Shown one piece after another: positions 34,259-41,799 of a DNA stretch of 64,000 bases. Within the stretch, counting starts at the first letter, position 1. The number at the start of each line of letters is the position of its first letter. The stretch lies in the NCBI GenBank assembly GCA_017404665.1, contig JAFRBX010000011.1, positions 1 to 64,000 on the forward strand, in the 5' to 3' direction. This DNA is from Ruminococcus sp. (lineage in GTDB: Bacteria; Bacillota; Clostridia; Oscillospirales; Acutalibacteraceae). A model generated the notes under the pieces. The model saw nothing but the letters and a program-made list of their open reading frames with translations. It was not told the DNA's origin and ran no database searches. The position numbers were made by a program, and so were the translations under genes.

Positions 34259-34891
34259 ATGACACAGTATGAGAGAATGATAAAAGGCTTATTGTACGAC
34301 CCCGGCGACGAAGAGATCATGCGCGAGCAAACGAAGTATCAGGACGCGCTGTGGGAATTCAATCAGCTCAAGCCGAGCGATACAGAAAAAAAGACCGCGT
34401 ATCTGCTTGAAAGCTTTGCCGAATGCGGCGAGGGCTGTTATATCGAGCTGCCCTTTCACGCGAACTGGGGCGGTCATCATGTGCATTTCGGCAGTTATAT
34501 TTACGCGAATTCCAACCTGACCTTGGTCGACGACGGGCACATCTACGTCGGCGACAGGGTAATGTTTGCTCCGAACGTCACGGTCGCGACAGCCAACCAT
34601 CCGCTTGACGCAGAGCTCAGGGCAAAGGGTCTGCAGTACAACAGGGATGTTCACATCGGCGAGAAAACGTGGATCGGCGCTGGAGCCGTCATCATCCCCG
34701 GCGTTACCGTCGGCAGAAACTGCGTGATCGGCGCGGGCAGCGTCGTCACCAAGGATATCCCCGACAACTCGCTCGCCGTCGGCAATCCCTGCCGCGTTCT
34801 GCGCGAGATCGGCGCGCACGACAGAGAGTTTTACTATAAAAACGACAGAATCACCGACGAAGACTTTTTGATCGGCAGCAGTGATAATTAG
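34259..34891 (+). CDS. Sugar O-acetyltransferase, LacA/maltose acetyltransferase type
   Basis: The 210-residue protein has the N-terminal Mac domain (RMIKGLLYDPGDEEIMRE) and a left-handed beta-helix of hexapeptide repeats (FHANWGGHHVHFG, NSNLTLVDDGHIYVGDRVMF, IGAGAVIIPGVTVGRNCVIG). His at TANHP is the likely catalytic residue. It acetylates galactosides, maltose or similar sugars with acetyl-CoA, possibly to remove non-metabolised analogues. The ATG at 34259 has GAGGT seven bases upstream; the earlier ATG at 34208 has none. Its position between the transporter ATPase and galM fits a role in galactoside metabolism. Confidence 0.88.
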   Translation: MTQYERMIKGLLYDPGDEEIMREQTKYQDALWEFNQLKPSDTEKKTAYLLESFAECGEGCYIELPFHANWGGHHVHFGSYIYANSNLTLVDDGHIYVGDRVMFAPNVTVATANHPLDAELRAKGLQYNRDVHIGEKTWIGAGAVIIPGVTVGRNCVIGAGSVVTKDIPDNSLAVGNPCRVLREIGAHDREFYYKNDRITDEDFLIGSSDN

Positions 34892-34957
34892 CAGTTGCAT
34901 TCTCACCCGCCGTTTGCTATAATCAAAGCAGATCGACACCGTAAGACGGAGGATAAA

Positions 34958-35491
34958 ATGGAACCGTTATTTGTCAATGAATTTGAACGCACCTTTGATA
35001 CCGAAAAGGAACTCTACCGTTACCTGCATCTCACCTCGCCGTCCGCTGTCATCTGTCTGGTGATTCTGGGCGTCGTTATCGCGGCGGATCTGGTGATGTG
35101 CCTGACAATCGGTCTTGTCTATGCCAATCTGGCGGTCTTCGCGATGGCTGTCATCGTGCTGTTCGTGCTGCTGCTGCGCTATTATACCGCCATTCAGGCG
35201 GCAAAAAGCAGATTTGCCGAAGACACCAACAACCGCGGCACGATCACGATCACCGCTTCGCTGGACTCAGAGGACCTTATCAGCGAATCCTCCGACAGAG
35301 AGGAAGCGACTTTAGTGCCCTACTCCGAATTAAAAAGGCTGTTTGTCACAAAGTCCTTTTATATGCTGCAGACCGAAGCCAAAATGGTATATGTATTCCG
35401 CAAGGGCTGCTTTACCGTCGGAAAGGAAGAGGATTTTCTCCCCTATGTACAGCAGATCATCGATCGCAATAAACGAAAGAAATCAGTATGA
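34958..35491 (+). CDS. YcxB-like membrane protein
   Basis: The 177-residue protein has a cytoplasmic N-terminus, two adjacent membrane helices (about residues 29-75, VICLVILGVVIAADLVMCL and LAVFAMAVIVLFVLLLRYY), and a C-terminal beta-rich domain like YcxB (VPYSELKRLFVTKSFYMLQ, then VYVFRKGCFTVGKEEDFLPY). The function of that family is unknown. CGGAGG lies seven bases before the ATG at 34958. It is 66 bases after the acetyltransferase gene and 69 before galM, and may be co-transcribed with them, but nothing ties it to sugar use. Confidence 0.7.
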   Translation: MEPLFVNEFERTFDTEKELYRYLHLTSPSAVICLVILGVVIAADLVMCLTIGLVYANLAVFAMAVIVLFVLLLRYYTAIQAAKSRFAEDTNNRGTITITASLDSEDLISESSDREEATLVPYSELKRLFVTKSFYMLQTEAKMVYVFRKGCFTVGKEEDFLPYVQQIIDRNKRKKSV

Positions 35492-35560
35492 ATCACAGCC
35501 GGGTTCTCCGCATACATCATCTGCGGCGTCCCGGCTTATGTATATCAAAGGCAGGAAAAA

Positions 35561-36622
35561 ATGATACAGATCATATCACAGCCCTTCGGCAGCACTAAGA
35601 ACGGTCAGGCGGTCGCGCGCTATACCATGACCAACAGCAGCGGCATGAGCGTCAGCGTTATCAGCTACGGATGCGCCGTCCAAAGCATCATCGTGCCCGA
35701 TCGGAACGGCAAGCCCCGCGACGTCGTTCCGGGGTACGATTCCGTCGCGGGATACGAAAACGGAACATGTTATTTCGGCGCATTCGTCGGACGCTGCGCG
35801 AACCGTATCGGCGAAGCGCGTTTTTCGCTGAACGGAAATACGATCGAATTGGAAAAGAATGACGGAGAAAACCATTTGCACGGTATTTTGGCAAAGCGCG
35901 TTTACGACGGGACGATCGATCACGATTCCGTCATGTTCCGCGTTGTCAGCCCGCCCGAAGAAGAGGGCTATCCCGGGACGCTCAGCGTAAAGCTCCGATA
36001 CCGGCTGACCGAGGAGAACGCTCTTGAGATCTCGTATGAAGCAAGCAGCGACGAGGACACGGTCGTCAACCTGACAAATCACTCCTATTTCAATCTGAAC
36101 GGTCAGGACGGGTCCGATATCCTATCGCATTACGCTCGTATCGACGCCGACCGCTTCACAGAGATCAATAAAAACATGATTCCCACAGGACGTATCCTCC
36201 CCGTGGAGGATACCCCTCTGGATTTTCGTCAGGAGAAGGCAATCGGAACGGATATTTTCAGCGAGAATCAGCAAATAGAATTCACCTCCGGCTACGATCA
36301 CAATCTGATACTGAAGCCGGATGACGGTACGCTCAAGGAATTTGCGCGGGTCAAAAGCGAAAAGACCGGCATCGTCCTTTCAGCGTCGACTACGGAGCCT
36401 GCCGTACAGTTCTACACCGGGAATTGTATCCACGAAGACCCTGTTCCCCACGGCAAGAACGGCGTCAGATATCCGCGCTTCGGAGGCTTTTGTCTGGAAG
36501 CACAGCACTATCCCGACGCGGTCAATCATCCGCATTTCCCTTCGACCGTATTAAAGAAAGGTGAAATCTATCGGCAAAAAACGATCTATCGGTTTGCCGT
36601 CATACAGGATATGCCATACTAG
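35561..36622 (+). CDS. galM: Aldose 1-epimerase
   Basis: The 353-residue protein is a full-length GalM: NRIGEARFSLNGNTIELEKN, HLHG near the N-terminal third, VNLTNHSYFNLNGQ with the catalytic His, SGYDHNLILK, and the C-terminal PRFGGFCLEAQHYPDA with the catalytic Glu. It interconverts alpha and beta anomers of galactose or glucose so that galactokinase receives the alpha form. The galK and galT genes lie about 12 kb away in the same locus. A good site (AGGCAGG) precedes the ATG. A hairpin follows at 36652-36676. Confidence 0.93.
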   Translation: MIQIISQPFGSTKNGQAVARYTMTNSSGMSVSVISYGCAVQSIIVPDRNGKPRDVVPGYDSVAGYENGTCYFGAFVGRCANRIGEARFSLNGNTIELEKNDGENHLHGILAKRVYDGTIDHDSVMFRVVSPPEEEGYPGTLSVKLRYRLTEENALEISYEASSDEDTVVNLTNHSYFNLNGQDGSDILSHYARIDADRFTEINKNMIPTGRILPVEDTPLDFRQEKAIGTDIFSENQQIEFTSGYDHNLILKPDDGTLKEFARVKSEKTGIVLSASTTEPAVQFYTGNCIHEDPVPHGKNGVRYPRFGGFCLEAQHYPDAVNHPHFPSTVLKKGEIYRQKTIYRFAVIQDMPY

Positions 36623-36651
36623 GGCTTAATAATCGCAATAAAGCTCAAGGA

Positions 36652-36676
36652 CTCCCGACCGCAGCATGGTCGGGAG
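36652..36676 (+). terminator. Hairpin terminator after galM
   Basis: CTCCCGACC and GGTCGGGAG form a perfect 9-bp stem with a 7-base loop, followed by CCCTTGTG. It lies between the convergent galM and dockerin genes and could serve either. Confidence 0.6.
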
Positions 36677-36723
36677 CCCTTGTGTCAAAGAGGTCATAAT
36701 GATCTGTAAGGAATATTCATTGG

Positions 36724-39700
36724 TTATGATACCGGCTCATTGACAGCGTACGGAATATCGATCCCCGCGAGGTATCGCTGGATAAAGGTAACGTCGATGA
36801 TCGTCGTATTTGAGTCGCCGTCAACATCGGCAGCCGCTTCGTTAACGGCTGTCGGTATCGTGATGTCCGCCAGCGCGCGCTGGATATATGTCGCGTCGAT
36901 GATCGTGACCTCGCCGTCGCCGTCCGCGTCGCCGAGAACATAGGAGGATGTCTCGCTCTTTACCGTTGTGACCGTGACCGTCACCGCGCCGGTGACTTTA
37001 GTGACACGATAGGTGTTATCAGCGCCCAAATCCTTGAGATTCTTATAAGCGCCGGAAGCGGTCACGGAATCGAGAGTATAGCCATCCTTGAGAACGATAG
37101 CGAAGTTGACCTGACCGTCGCCGGTGATCACCGGGTATCCCGAATCACTGTCGCGCGCTACGGCGATGGATACGCCTGTTTCGTCAGCAGAAGTATAATC
37201 CTGCGTATAGTAAACGTCGATTGACTTGACGCCCTCGCCGCAGGAGAAGGTCGCCGTGAAGGGAGCCGCCGTCTTTGTATCGGTGTATTCTGTCGAACCG
37301 ATCGAAGCCTTTGCGGTAAAGGTAATCAAAGAGGGAGAAGTCAGCACGCTCGTTACCGTACCGTCAACGCTGACGGTATTGCCGCAGTCGGCGCAGGTAT
37401 AGGTAAGGGTCGCGGTGTCATAATCATCACTCCACGCCCATGCGGGAGCGGTACCTGAGGCGATCGTTCCGTGCTCGCACGCGACTGTCGTGATCGTGAC
37501 GGTGGTATCTGAGGTGATCTTTGTAATACGGTAAGTATTTGCAAGTCCGGTATCCGTCGGTCCCTTGATATTCTTATAGGTTCCGGCGGTCGCCGCAACG
37601 CTGTCGAGTGCATAACCGTCGTTGAGGACGACGGTAAAATTGACCTGACCGCTGCCGGTGGAATCGGGCTCTCCGGTATCGCTGCTGCGCGATACTGTCG
37701 ACCCGGTCGCGGAAACAGATTCACCCACGCCGGTATAATCCTGTGTATCGTAAACTGTAATTGAGCTGACGCCGCTGTCGCCCGCAAAGGTTACTGTATA
37801 GCCCTCGTCAACGATCTCGGTCTGCTCGACAGAATGATCGCATGCGTCAACAGAAACTGCCGCATCGATCGTCTGCCTCTCTGTCGCGCCGCACTTAGAA
37901 CAGGTGTAGGTCGTCACGCCCGAGGACGCCGCGCCGGAATCCCAGCTGTGGCTCCATGAACCGCCCTTACATGCCGTTACGCTCGTAGCTGTGACGATCG
38001 AGGGAGCGTTGGTTGATACGGTAGTCGGCCACGACGCCATGATATAAGTGACATTTTTGGGGAGCGTGTAGCTGAATTTTACGCTGCCGCCGGTGCCCAT
38101 CTTGGTGTTGATGATCTTGCCTGCGGAATAGCTGGTGGAACTGGTTGTATACTTCTGATTGCTGCCGAACCAGCTTGACTGAGCAGAGCCGTCCATACCG
38201 GTGCCGCCGGCAGTGAACACCGTTGCTCCCTGAATGGATACGGTACCGTCAGCATCCAGCGCTGAATTATCGCCGCCGCCTCTCATGCTGAAAACCGCCT
38301 GTGTACCGCCGTACAGATACAACCCGCCGTTGGAGTCGAGACCGTCGCCGTCGCAGTTGACGTACAGATCGCCGCCGTAGATATAAATGTTATAATCGCC
38401 TGAGGTAGTGGAACCGCCGCCGGGGTTGAAGCCGCCGCCGGGACCTCCCTGACCGCCGGGTCTGCCGCCGCCGGGATTAAAGGTATTGCCGCCGCCCGCG
38501 CCGGGATCGGAACCGTTGCTGCTGCCGCCTGCCGCGTTAACGCCGTCGTCACTCGCGACCACATAATAACGTCCGGAATAGATATAGACCGTACCGCCTT
38601 CAAGACCTTCATAAGAGCTGTTGATAGTAACGTCGGGATCACGCTCGTATCCGCCCTCGGTCCCGAGAATCAGCGAGGTGTCGCCGTGCATGCCGTCGTC
38701 ACCTGTCCGGATCGTGAAGGTGCCGCCGGTCACGGTCGCGTATGCGTCGGAGTGGACAGCGTCGTCACCCGTATTCAGGTTGAAGGTACCGCCCGTGATC
38801 GTGAGCGCGGGATCGATCCCCGCCTCTTCGGCACGGTCGCCGGAGGCCTTCAGGCCCTTGCAGCTGTAAGAATTCGCCAGCGTATCGTTCCACACGCTGT
38901 AGCCCTTCCATGTCTGGATATCAAAGGCGCCGCCGTTGATGTTCAGCGCGGTATCCGCCTGGATACCGTCGCCGTCAACGTCGATATCGAAGGTGCCGCC
39001 GTTGATCGTGATCGTACCTGCGGAGTCTGTATCGATGGTTGTTCCTTCGGTTTCGTCTGTGGCGTCGGGAGCGCTCTTGATGCCGTCGTTCGCGGCTTTG
39101 ATGACATAGGTTCCCTGATTGATGACGATACTGCCGTCACAGCCGATGCCGTTGTTGACAGCCGCGCCTGAGGTCGTTGCGCCGTAGTATTTTCCGCTGC
39201 CGCCGACAGTAATCGTACCGGACTGATTGAAGATCAATGACGCAGTGGAGCCGCCCTTGATGCCGTTCTTCGTGTTCGCGGCGACATTCAGATTACCGTC
39301 GCCGCAGAAGGTCACGGAGGATCCGCTCTTCACCTTGATCGCCGCGCCCTCAAAGGCGTCCGCAATTGTCGTATCTGTTGAGGTCTCATTCGCGGGATCC
39401 TCATTATCGGTCAAGGCAGATGTACCCACCAGATGGATATTGACCGTTGATGTCTTTTTGACAACGATCGGCGCCGTCGTTGAAGACGCAAGCGTCAGGT
39501 TATCCAGAATGAGTGTGACGCCCGTCAAACCTTTGCTGACGATGATTGCGCCCTCGGAGCAGCTGCCGCCGATGCGGTAGGTGCCTGCCGCTGTTATCGT
39601 CAGCGCAGTGCCGTCGATGGTATAGCCGCTGCCCGCGGAGGTCTCAGTGACAGAACCGTCCGAGAAGGTCAGTATCGCGCTTTGATCGACCGCCGCAGAG

Positions 39701-39795
39701 CTTGAAGCCGTGTCAGCCGACGCCGCCGTGATACCCGTGATGCTGCATGATACCATCAGCAGCGCCAAAAGCAGGGTTAGCAGTTTTTTTGTCAT
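36724..39795 (-). CDS. Large secreted dockerin protein with Cthe_2159-like beta-helix domain
   Basis: The 1023-residue protein has a signal peptide (MTKKLLTLLLALLMVSCSI; cleavage near ASA). Residues about 30-470 are rich in short beta-helix repeats of the DUF4353 / Cthe_2159 type (NGIKGGSTASLIFNQSG, ITINGGTFDIDVDGDGIQAD, TITGGTFNLNTGDDAVHSD). In Clostridium thermocellum that family binds cellulose and acidic pectin with calcium. A Gly/Pro/Asn-rich linker, further beta-helix turns, and two ~90-residue repeats sharing VxYTQDYT and QVNFxxVLxDGYxLDSV follow. The C-terminal dockerin has loops DADGDGEVTIID and DVDGDSNTTIID, each followed by an IQR helix. I use ATG 39795 (nine bases after AAGGAG); 39801 is an alternative. 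Confidence 0.85.
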   Translation of the reverse strand: MTKKLLTLLLALLMVSCSITGITAASADTASSSAAVDQSAILTFSDGSVTETSAGSGYTIDGTALTITAAGTYRIGGSCSEGAIIVSKGLTGVTLILDNLTLASSTTAPIVVKKTSTVNIHLVGTSALTDNEDPANETSTDTTIADAFEGAAIKVKSGSSVTFCGDGNLNVAANTKNGIKGGSTASLIFNQSGTITVGGSGKYYGATTSGAAVNNGIGCDGSIVINQGTYVIKAANDGIKSAPDATDETEGTTIDTDSAGTITINGGTFDIDVDGDGIQADTALNINGGAFDIQTWKGYSVWNDTLANSYSCKGLKASGDRAEEAGIDPALTITGGTFNLNTGDDAVHSDAYATVTGGTFTIRTGDDGMHGDTSLILGTEGGYERDPDVTINSSYEGLEGGTVYIYSGRYYVVASDDGVNAAGGSSNGSDPGAGGGNTFNPGGGRPGGQGGPGGGFNPGGGSTTSGDYNIYIYGGDLYVNCDGDGLDSNGGLYLYGGTQAVFSMRGGGDNSALDADGTVSIQGATVFTAGGTGMDGSAQSSWFGSNQKYTTSSTSYSAGKIINTKMGTGGSVKFSYTLPKNVTYIMASWPTTVSTNAPSIVTATSVTACKGGSWSHSWDSGAASSGVTTYTCSKCGATERQTIDAAVSVDACDHSVEQTEIVDEGYTVTFAGDSGVSSITVYDTQDYTGVGESVSATGSTVSRSSDTGEPDSTGSGQVNFTVVLNDGYALDSVAATAGTYKNIKGPTDTGLANTYRITKITSDTTVTITTVACEHGTIASGTAPAWAWSDDYDTATLTYTCADCGNTVSVDGTVTSVLTSPSLITFTAKASIGSTEYTDTKTAAPFTATFSCGEGVKSIDVYYTQDYTSADETGVSIAVARDSDSGYPVITGDGQVNFAIVLKDGYTLDSVTASGAYKNLKDLGADNTYRVTKVTGAVTVTVTTVKSETSSYVLGDADGDGEVTIIDATYIQRALADITIPTAVNEAAADVDGDSNTTIIDVTFIQRYLAGIDIPYAVNEPVS

Positions 39796-39823
39796 AGTCA
39801 TACGCTCCTTCATTTTTGATCGG

Positions 39824-39852
39824 ATATCCTTGAAGCAATATTTCAAGGATAT
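39824..39852 (-). promoter_or_regulatory. Perfect palindrome in the leader of the large dockerin gene
   Basis: ATATCCTTGAA (39824-39834) and TTCAAGGATAT (39842-39852) pair perfectly with a 7-base spacer, 29 bases upstream of the start codon. It could be a repressor site or a 5' UTR hairpin. Confidence 0.5.
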
Positions 39853-40089
39853 GCTGTTACCATATCCTACACTAATATAAAAGTCGTGATAATGCAATAG
39901 ATATCACAGAAAACTCAGTCAATTTTCACAAAACCGTCACATAATCCGACACGATGACCTATTGAGCCGCGTCTGTGATCCGCCGCATATAAGGGCGTGT
40001 GCGGAGCATATCTTGGAGCCCGCTTTTGACGTGCAGGCGAAGCGATGGCAAAAAAATGCATGTTCATCAAAATTTTTTTGATTTTCCCA
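39853..40089. other. Divergent intergenic region, no further gene seen
   Basis: Between the dockerin gene and the gene at 40160 I see an AT-rich half next to the dockerin gene, which should hold its promoter, and a mixed half before the promoter at 40090. No coding, repeat or RNA feature is convincing. Confidence 0.4.
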
Positions 40090-40118
40090 GTGACAAACAC
40101 AAAAATGTATTGTATAAT
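40090..40118 (+). promoter_or_regulatory. Sigma-A-type promoter
   Basis: GTGACA (40090-40095) and consensus TATAAT (40113-40118) are separated by 17 bases, 42 bases upstream of the ATG at 40160. Confidence 0.75.
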
Positions 40119-40159
40119 GTTCTTGGACTATATGCTGACGACAGAACGGAGGAACGAGT

Positions 40160-40630
40160 ATGAGTAATGTAATGATCAACAACGAGATCGGCATAACCTT
40201 TGCCGACAGCTTCAGCGAAATGAGCGAGCAGGAGCTGACGCGGTATTTCGGCTCGCCCGCCGACCGCTGGGGCGCCTACGACGCCGAACGGCACATCATC
40301 CTTTCTGTCGGCTGGAAAAAAGCGGGATTTCTTCAATCCGATCCTGAGATGCACCTGTTCGAGCTGCAGTCCCGTCTGCGCCGCAGTCTGCTTAATTTCC
40401 AGCAGATCACCACCTACAAGACTAAGATCGCATCCGCAAAAAAGGATAACGCCAGCGGCGTGCGCTTTGAATACAGGGTCAAGGATTCGGTGAGAGTGCA
40501 TGTCGTCGATCTGATTGTGTTCAAGCACAAGAAGAATTTCTATGCCGTCTATTTTGTTTCCCGCAAAGCGAACGCAGCAGCTGTCCGCACCGACCTGCAG
40601 CAGATCCTGCAGTCTGTCACCCTAAACTGA
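40160..40630 (+). CDS. Protein of unknown function, 156 residues
   Basis: I do not recognise the family. The protein is soluble with no signal peptide and alternates predicted strands and helices: an N-terminal acidic region (ITFADSFSEMSEQELTRYFG), a strand-rich centre with DAERHIILSVGWKKAGF, and a C-terminal strand pair (FYAVYFVSRKANAAAVRTDL). The layout (early F-x-x-M-S, a later K-K-N-F-Y-A-V-Y-F strand, then a terminal helix) recalls small stress or PsbP/DUF-like folds, but this is only an impression. A strong promoter and GGAGG before the ATG support a real gene. It appears monocistronic; a hairpin follows at 40633. Confidence 0.75.
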   Translation: MSNVMINNEIGITFADSFSEMSEQELTRYFGSPADRWGAYDAERHIILSVGWKKAGFLQSDPEMHLFELQSRLRRSLLNFQQITTYKTKIASAKKDNASGVRFEYRVKDSVRVHVVDLIVFKHKKNFYAVYFVSRKANAAAVRTDLQQILQSVTLN

Positions 40631-40632
40631 CG

Positions 40633-40655
40633 GCAAGCTGAGCTGCTCAGCTTGC
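40633..40655 (+). terminator. Hairpin after the 156-residue gene
   Basis: GCAAGCTGAGC and GCTCAGCTTGC form a stem of about 11 bp, directly after the stop codon and followed by ATTTTC. Confidence 0.6.
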
Positions 40656-40874
40656 ATTTTCACCGAAAAACAAGACCCTGCCGATCGGGCAGCGTCCTGT
40701 TCGCCGTTTGATCGCGTCAATCTGAAATCTACCCACCGCTCGACCGACCGCTATGGTCTGCCGCGCGGTTTTTTCTTTGCTGTAGCCATGCCTCACGATC
40801 CCTGCTCGTTGGGGCTTTTCTTTTTGCGCGTTTTGTAATATAATGGTGTCGAAAGAATAAAGAAGGGTGATCAC

Positions 40875-41624
40875 ATGTATAAACCAATCGTTATCTTGGG
40901 ACCGATGGAAAGCGAATCGGCGCTGCTGATACAGCGTCTTGAAAATCGCATCGAGCATCCCGAGGGTGCCTTTACCTTTCACGAGGGCATGATCGACGGC
41001 TGGCCCGCCGTTATCTGCCGCACCTATATCGGCGTGGTCAACTCCGCCGCCGCTGCGGCTCTGGCTATCCAAAAGTATGATCCGCTGTGCGTGATCATAG
41101 AGGGAACCTCGGGCGCACATAACCCCGCCCTGCATCAGGGCGACATCGTGCTGGGTGAAAGGCTGGTGCACATCGGGCGCTTCTTCACTCCGCATCGTGA
41201 CGCGGGAGAGGGCTCAAACGCTTTCAAGTGGGAGCCGCACGGCAGTGAGATCGCCACCGTCGATCCCGATCGGGAAACCGACGTTCTGCACAGCGACAGC
41301 CGTATTCTTACCGCTGCCGAAACCGTCCCCTATACGGGCGGCAGGGTGCTGCGCGGCTGCATCGGCGCGGCGGATATCTGGAACCGCGAGCTGGATATGA
41401 TCGCTCACCTGCACCAGACACTCGGCACCGACTGCGAGGAGATGGAGGGCTTCGGCGTAGCGCAGGTATGCGCAATGTTCCGAGTGCCGTGCGCGGATAT
41501 CCGTGTGATCAGCAACAGCGAATGGTATCCAAAGGAAGAATTTAACGAAAAGTACGGCGAACAATGCCAGATGTTTGTGCTGGAAGTCATCAAGAGAATG
41601 ATTGCGGAAAAGACGCTTTTGTGA
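40875..41624 (+). CDS. Nucleoside phosphorylase-family nucleosidase
   Basis: The 249-residue protein is of the PNP/MTA-SAH-nucleosidase superfamily: GPMESESALLIQRL at the start, VVNSAAAAALAI, IIEGTSGAHNPALHQGDIVL, and the ribose-binding CEEMEGFGVAQVC. The catalytic-loop position that is Asp in MTA/SAH nucleosidase reads Asn here (VISNSEW), as in some phosphorylases and futalosine-hydrolase-like members, so the substrate is open. It cleaves or phosphorolyses a purine nucleoside-like molecule in the cytoplasm. GAAGGGTGATCAC precedes the ATG and TATAAT lies about 35 bases upstream. A family B repeat begins 12 bases after the stop. Confidence 0.8.
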   Translation: MYKPIVILGPMESESALLIQRLENRIEHPEGAFTFHEGMIDGWPAVICRTYIGVVNSAAAAALAIQKYDPLCVIIEGTSGAHNPALHQGDIVLGERLVHIGRFFTPHRDAGEGSNAFKWEPHGSEIATVDPDRETDVLHSDSRILTAAETVPYTGGRVLRGCIGAADIWNRELDMIAHLHQTLGTDCEEMEGFGVAQVCAMFRVPCADIRVISNSEWYPKEEFNEKYGEQCQMFVLEVIKRMIAEKTLL

Positions 41625-41635
41625 TAGAATAAGAT

Positions 41636-41784
41636 AGCCTTCCCCTTGAGGGGAAGGTGCTGAACGCAGTGAAGCGGATGAGGTGGAAGCGTTTCTGCCA
41701 TATTCCGTTTATTGATATATCGGATAGGTTTCCACCTCATCCGACTCGGCTTTGCCGAGCCACCTTCCCCTCAAGGGGAAGGCT
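41636..41784. repeat. MITE-like palindromic element, 149 bp (family B, copy 1)
   Basis: Each end is the self-complementary word CCTTCCCCTTGAGGGGAAGG or its near-complement (41638-41657; 41763-41782). The inside is also imperfectly palindromic (GCGGATGAGGTGGAA pairing with TTCCACCTCATCCG). It ends 15 bases before the fumarase ATG. A second complete copy is at 57543-57701. Confidence 0.8.
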
Positions 41785-41799
41785 CATACGGAGGACTAT

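Noticed and set aside
40754..40789. 12-codon minus-strand frame MATAKKKPRGRP with an AT-hook-like motif
   Set aside because: It stops at once and neither neighbouring frame continues recognisably; too short to support a gene or remnant.
40631..40874. Riboswitch upstream of the nucleosidase
   Set aside because: Several small hairpins are present but none matches a conserved aptamer I can recognise.
41752..41799. Upstream ATG for fumarase
   Set aside because: It is inside the family B repeat; the ATG at 41800 has CGGAGG and matches the family start.
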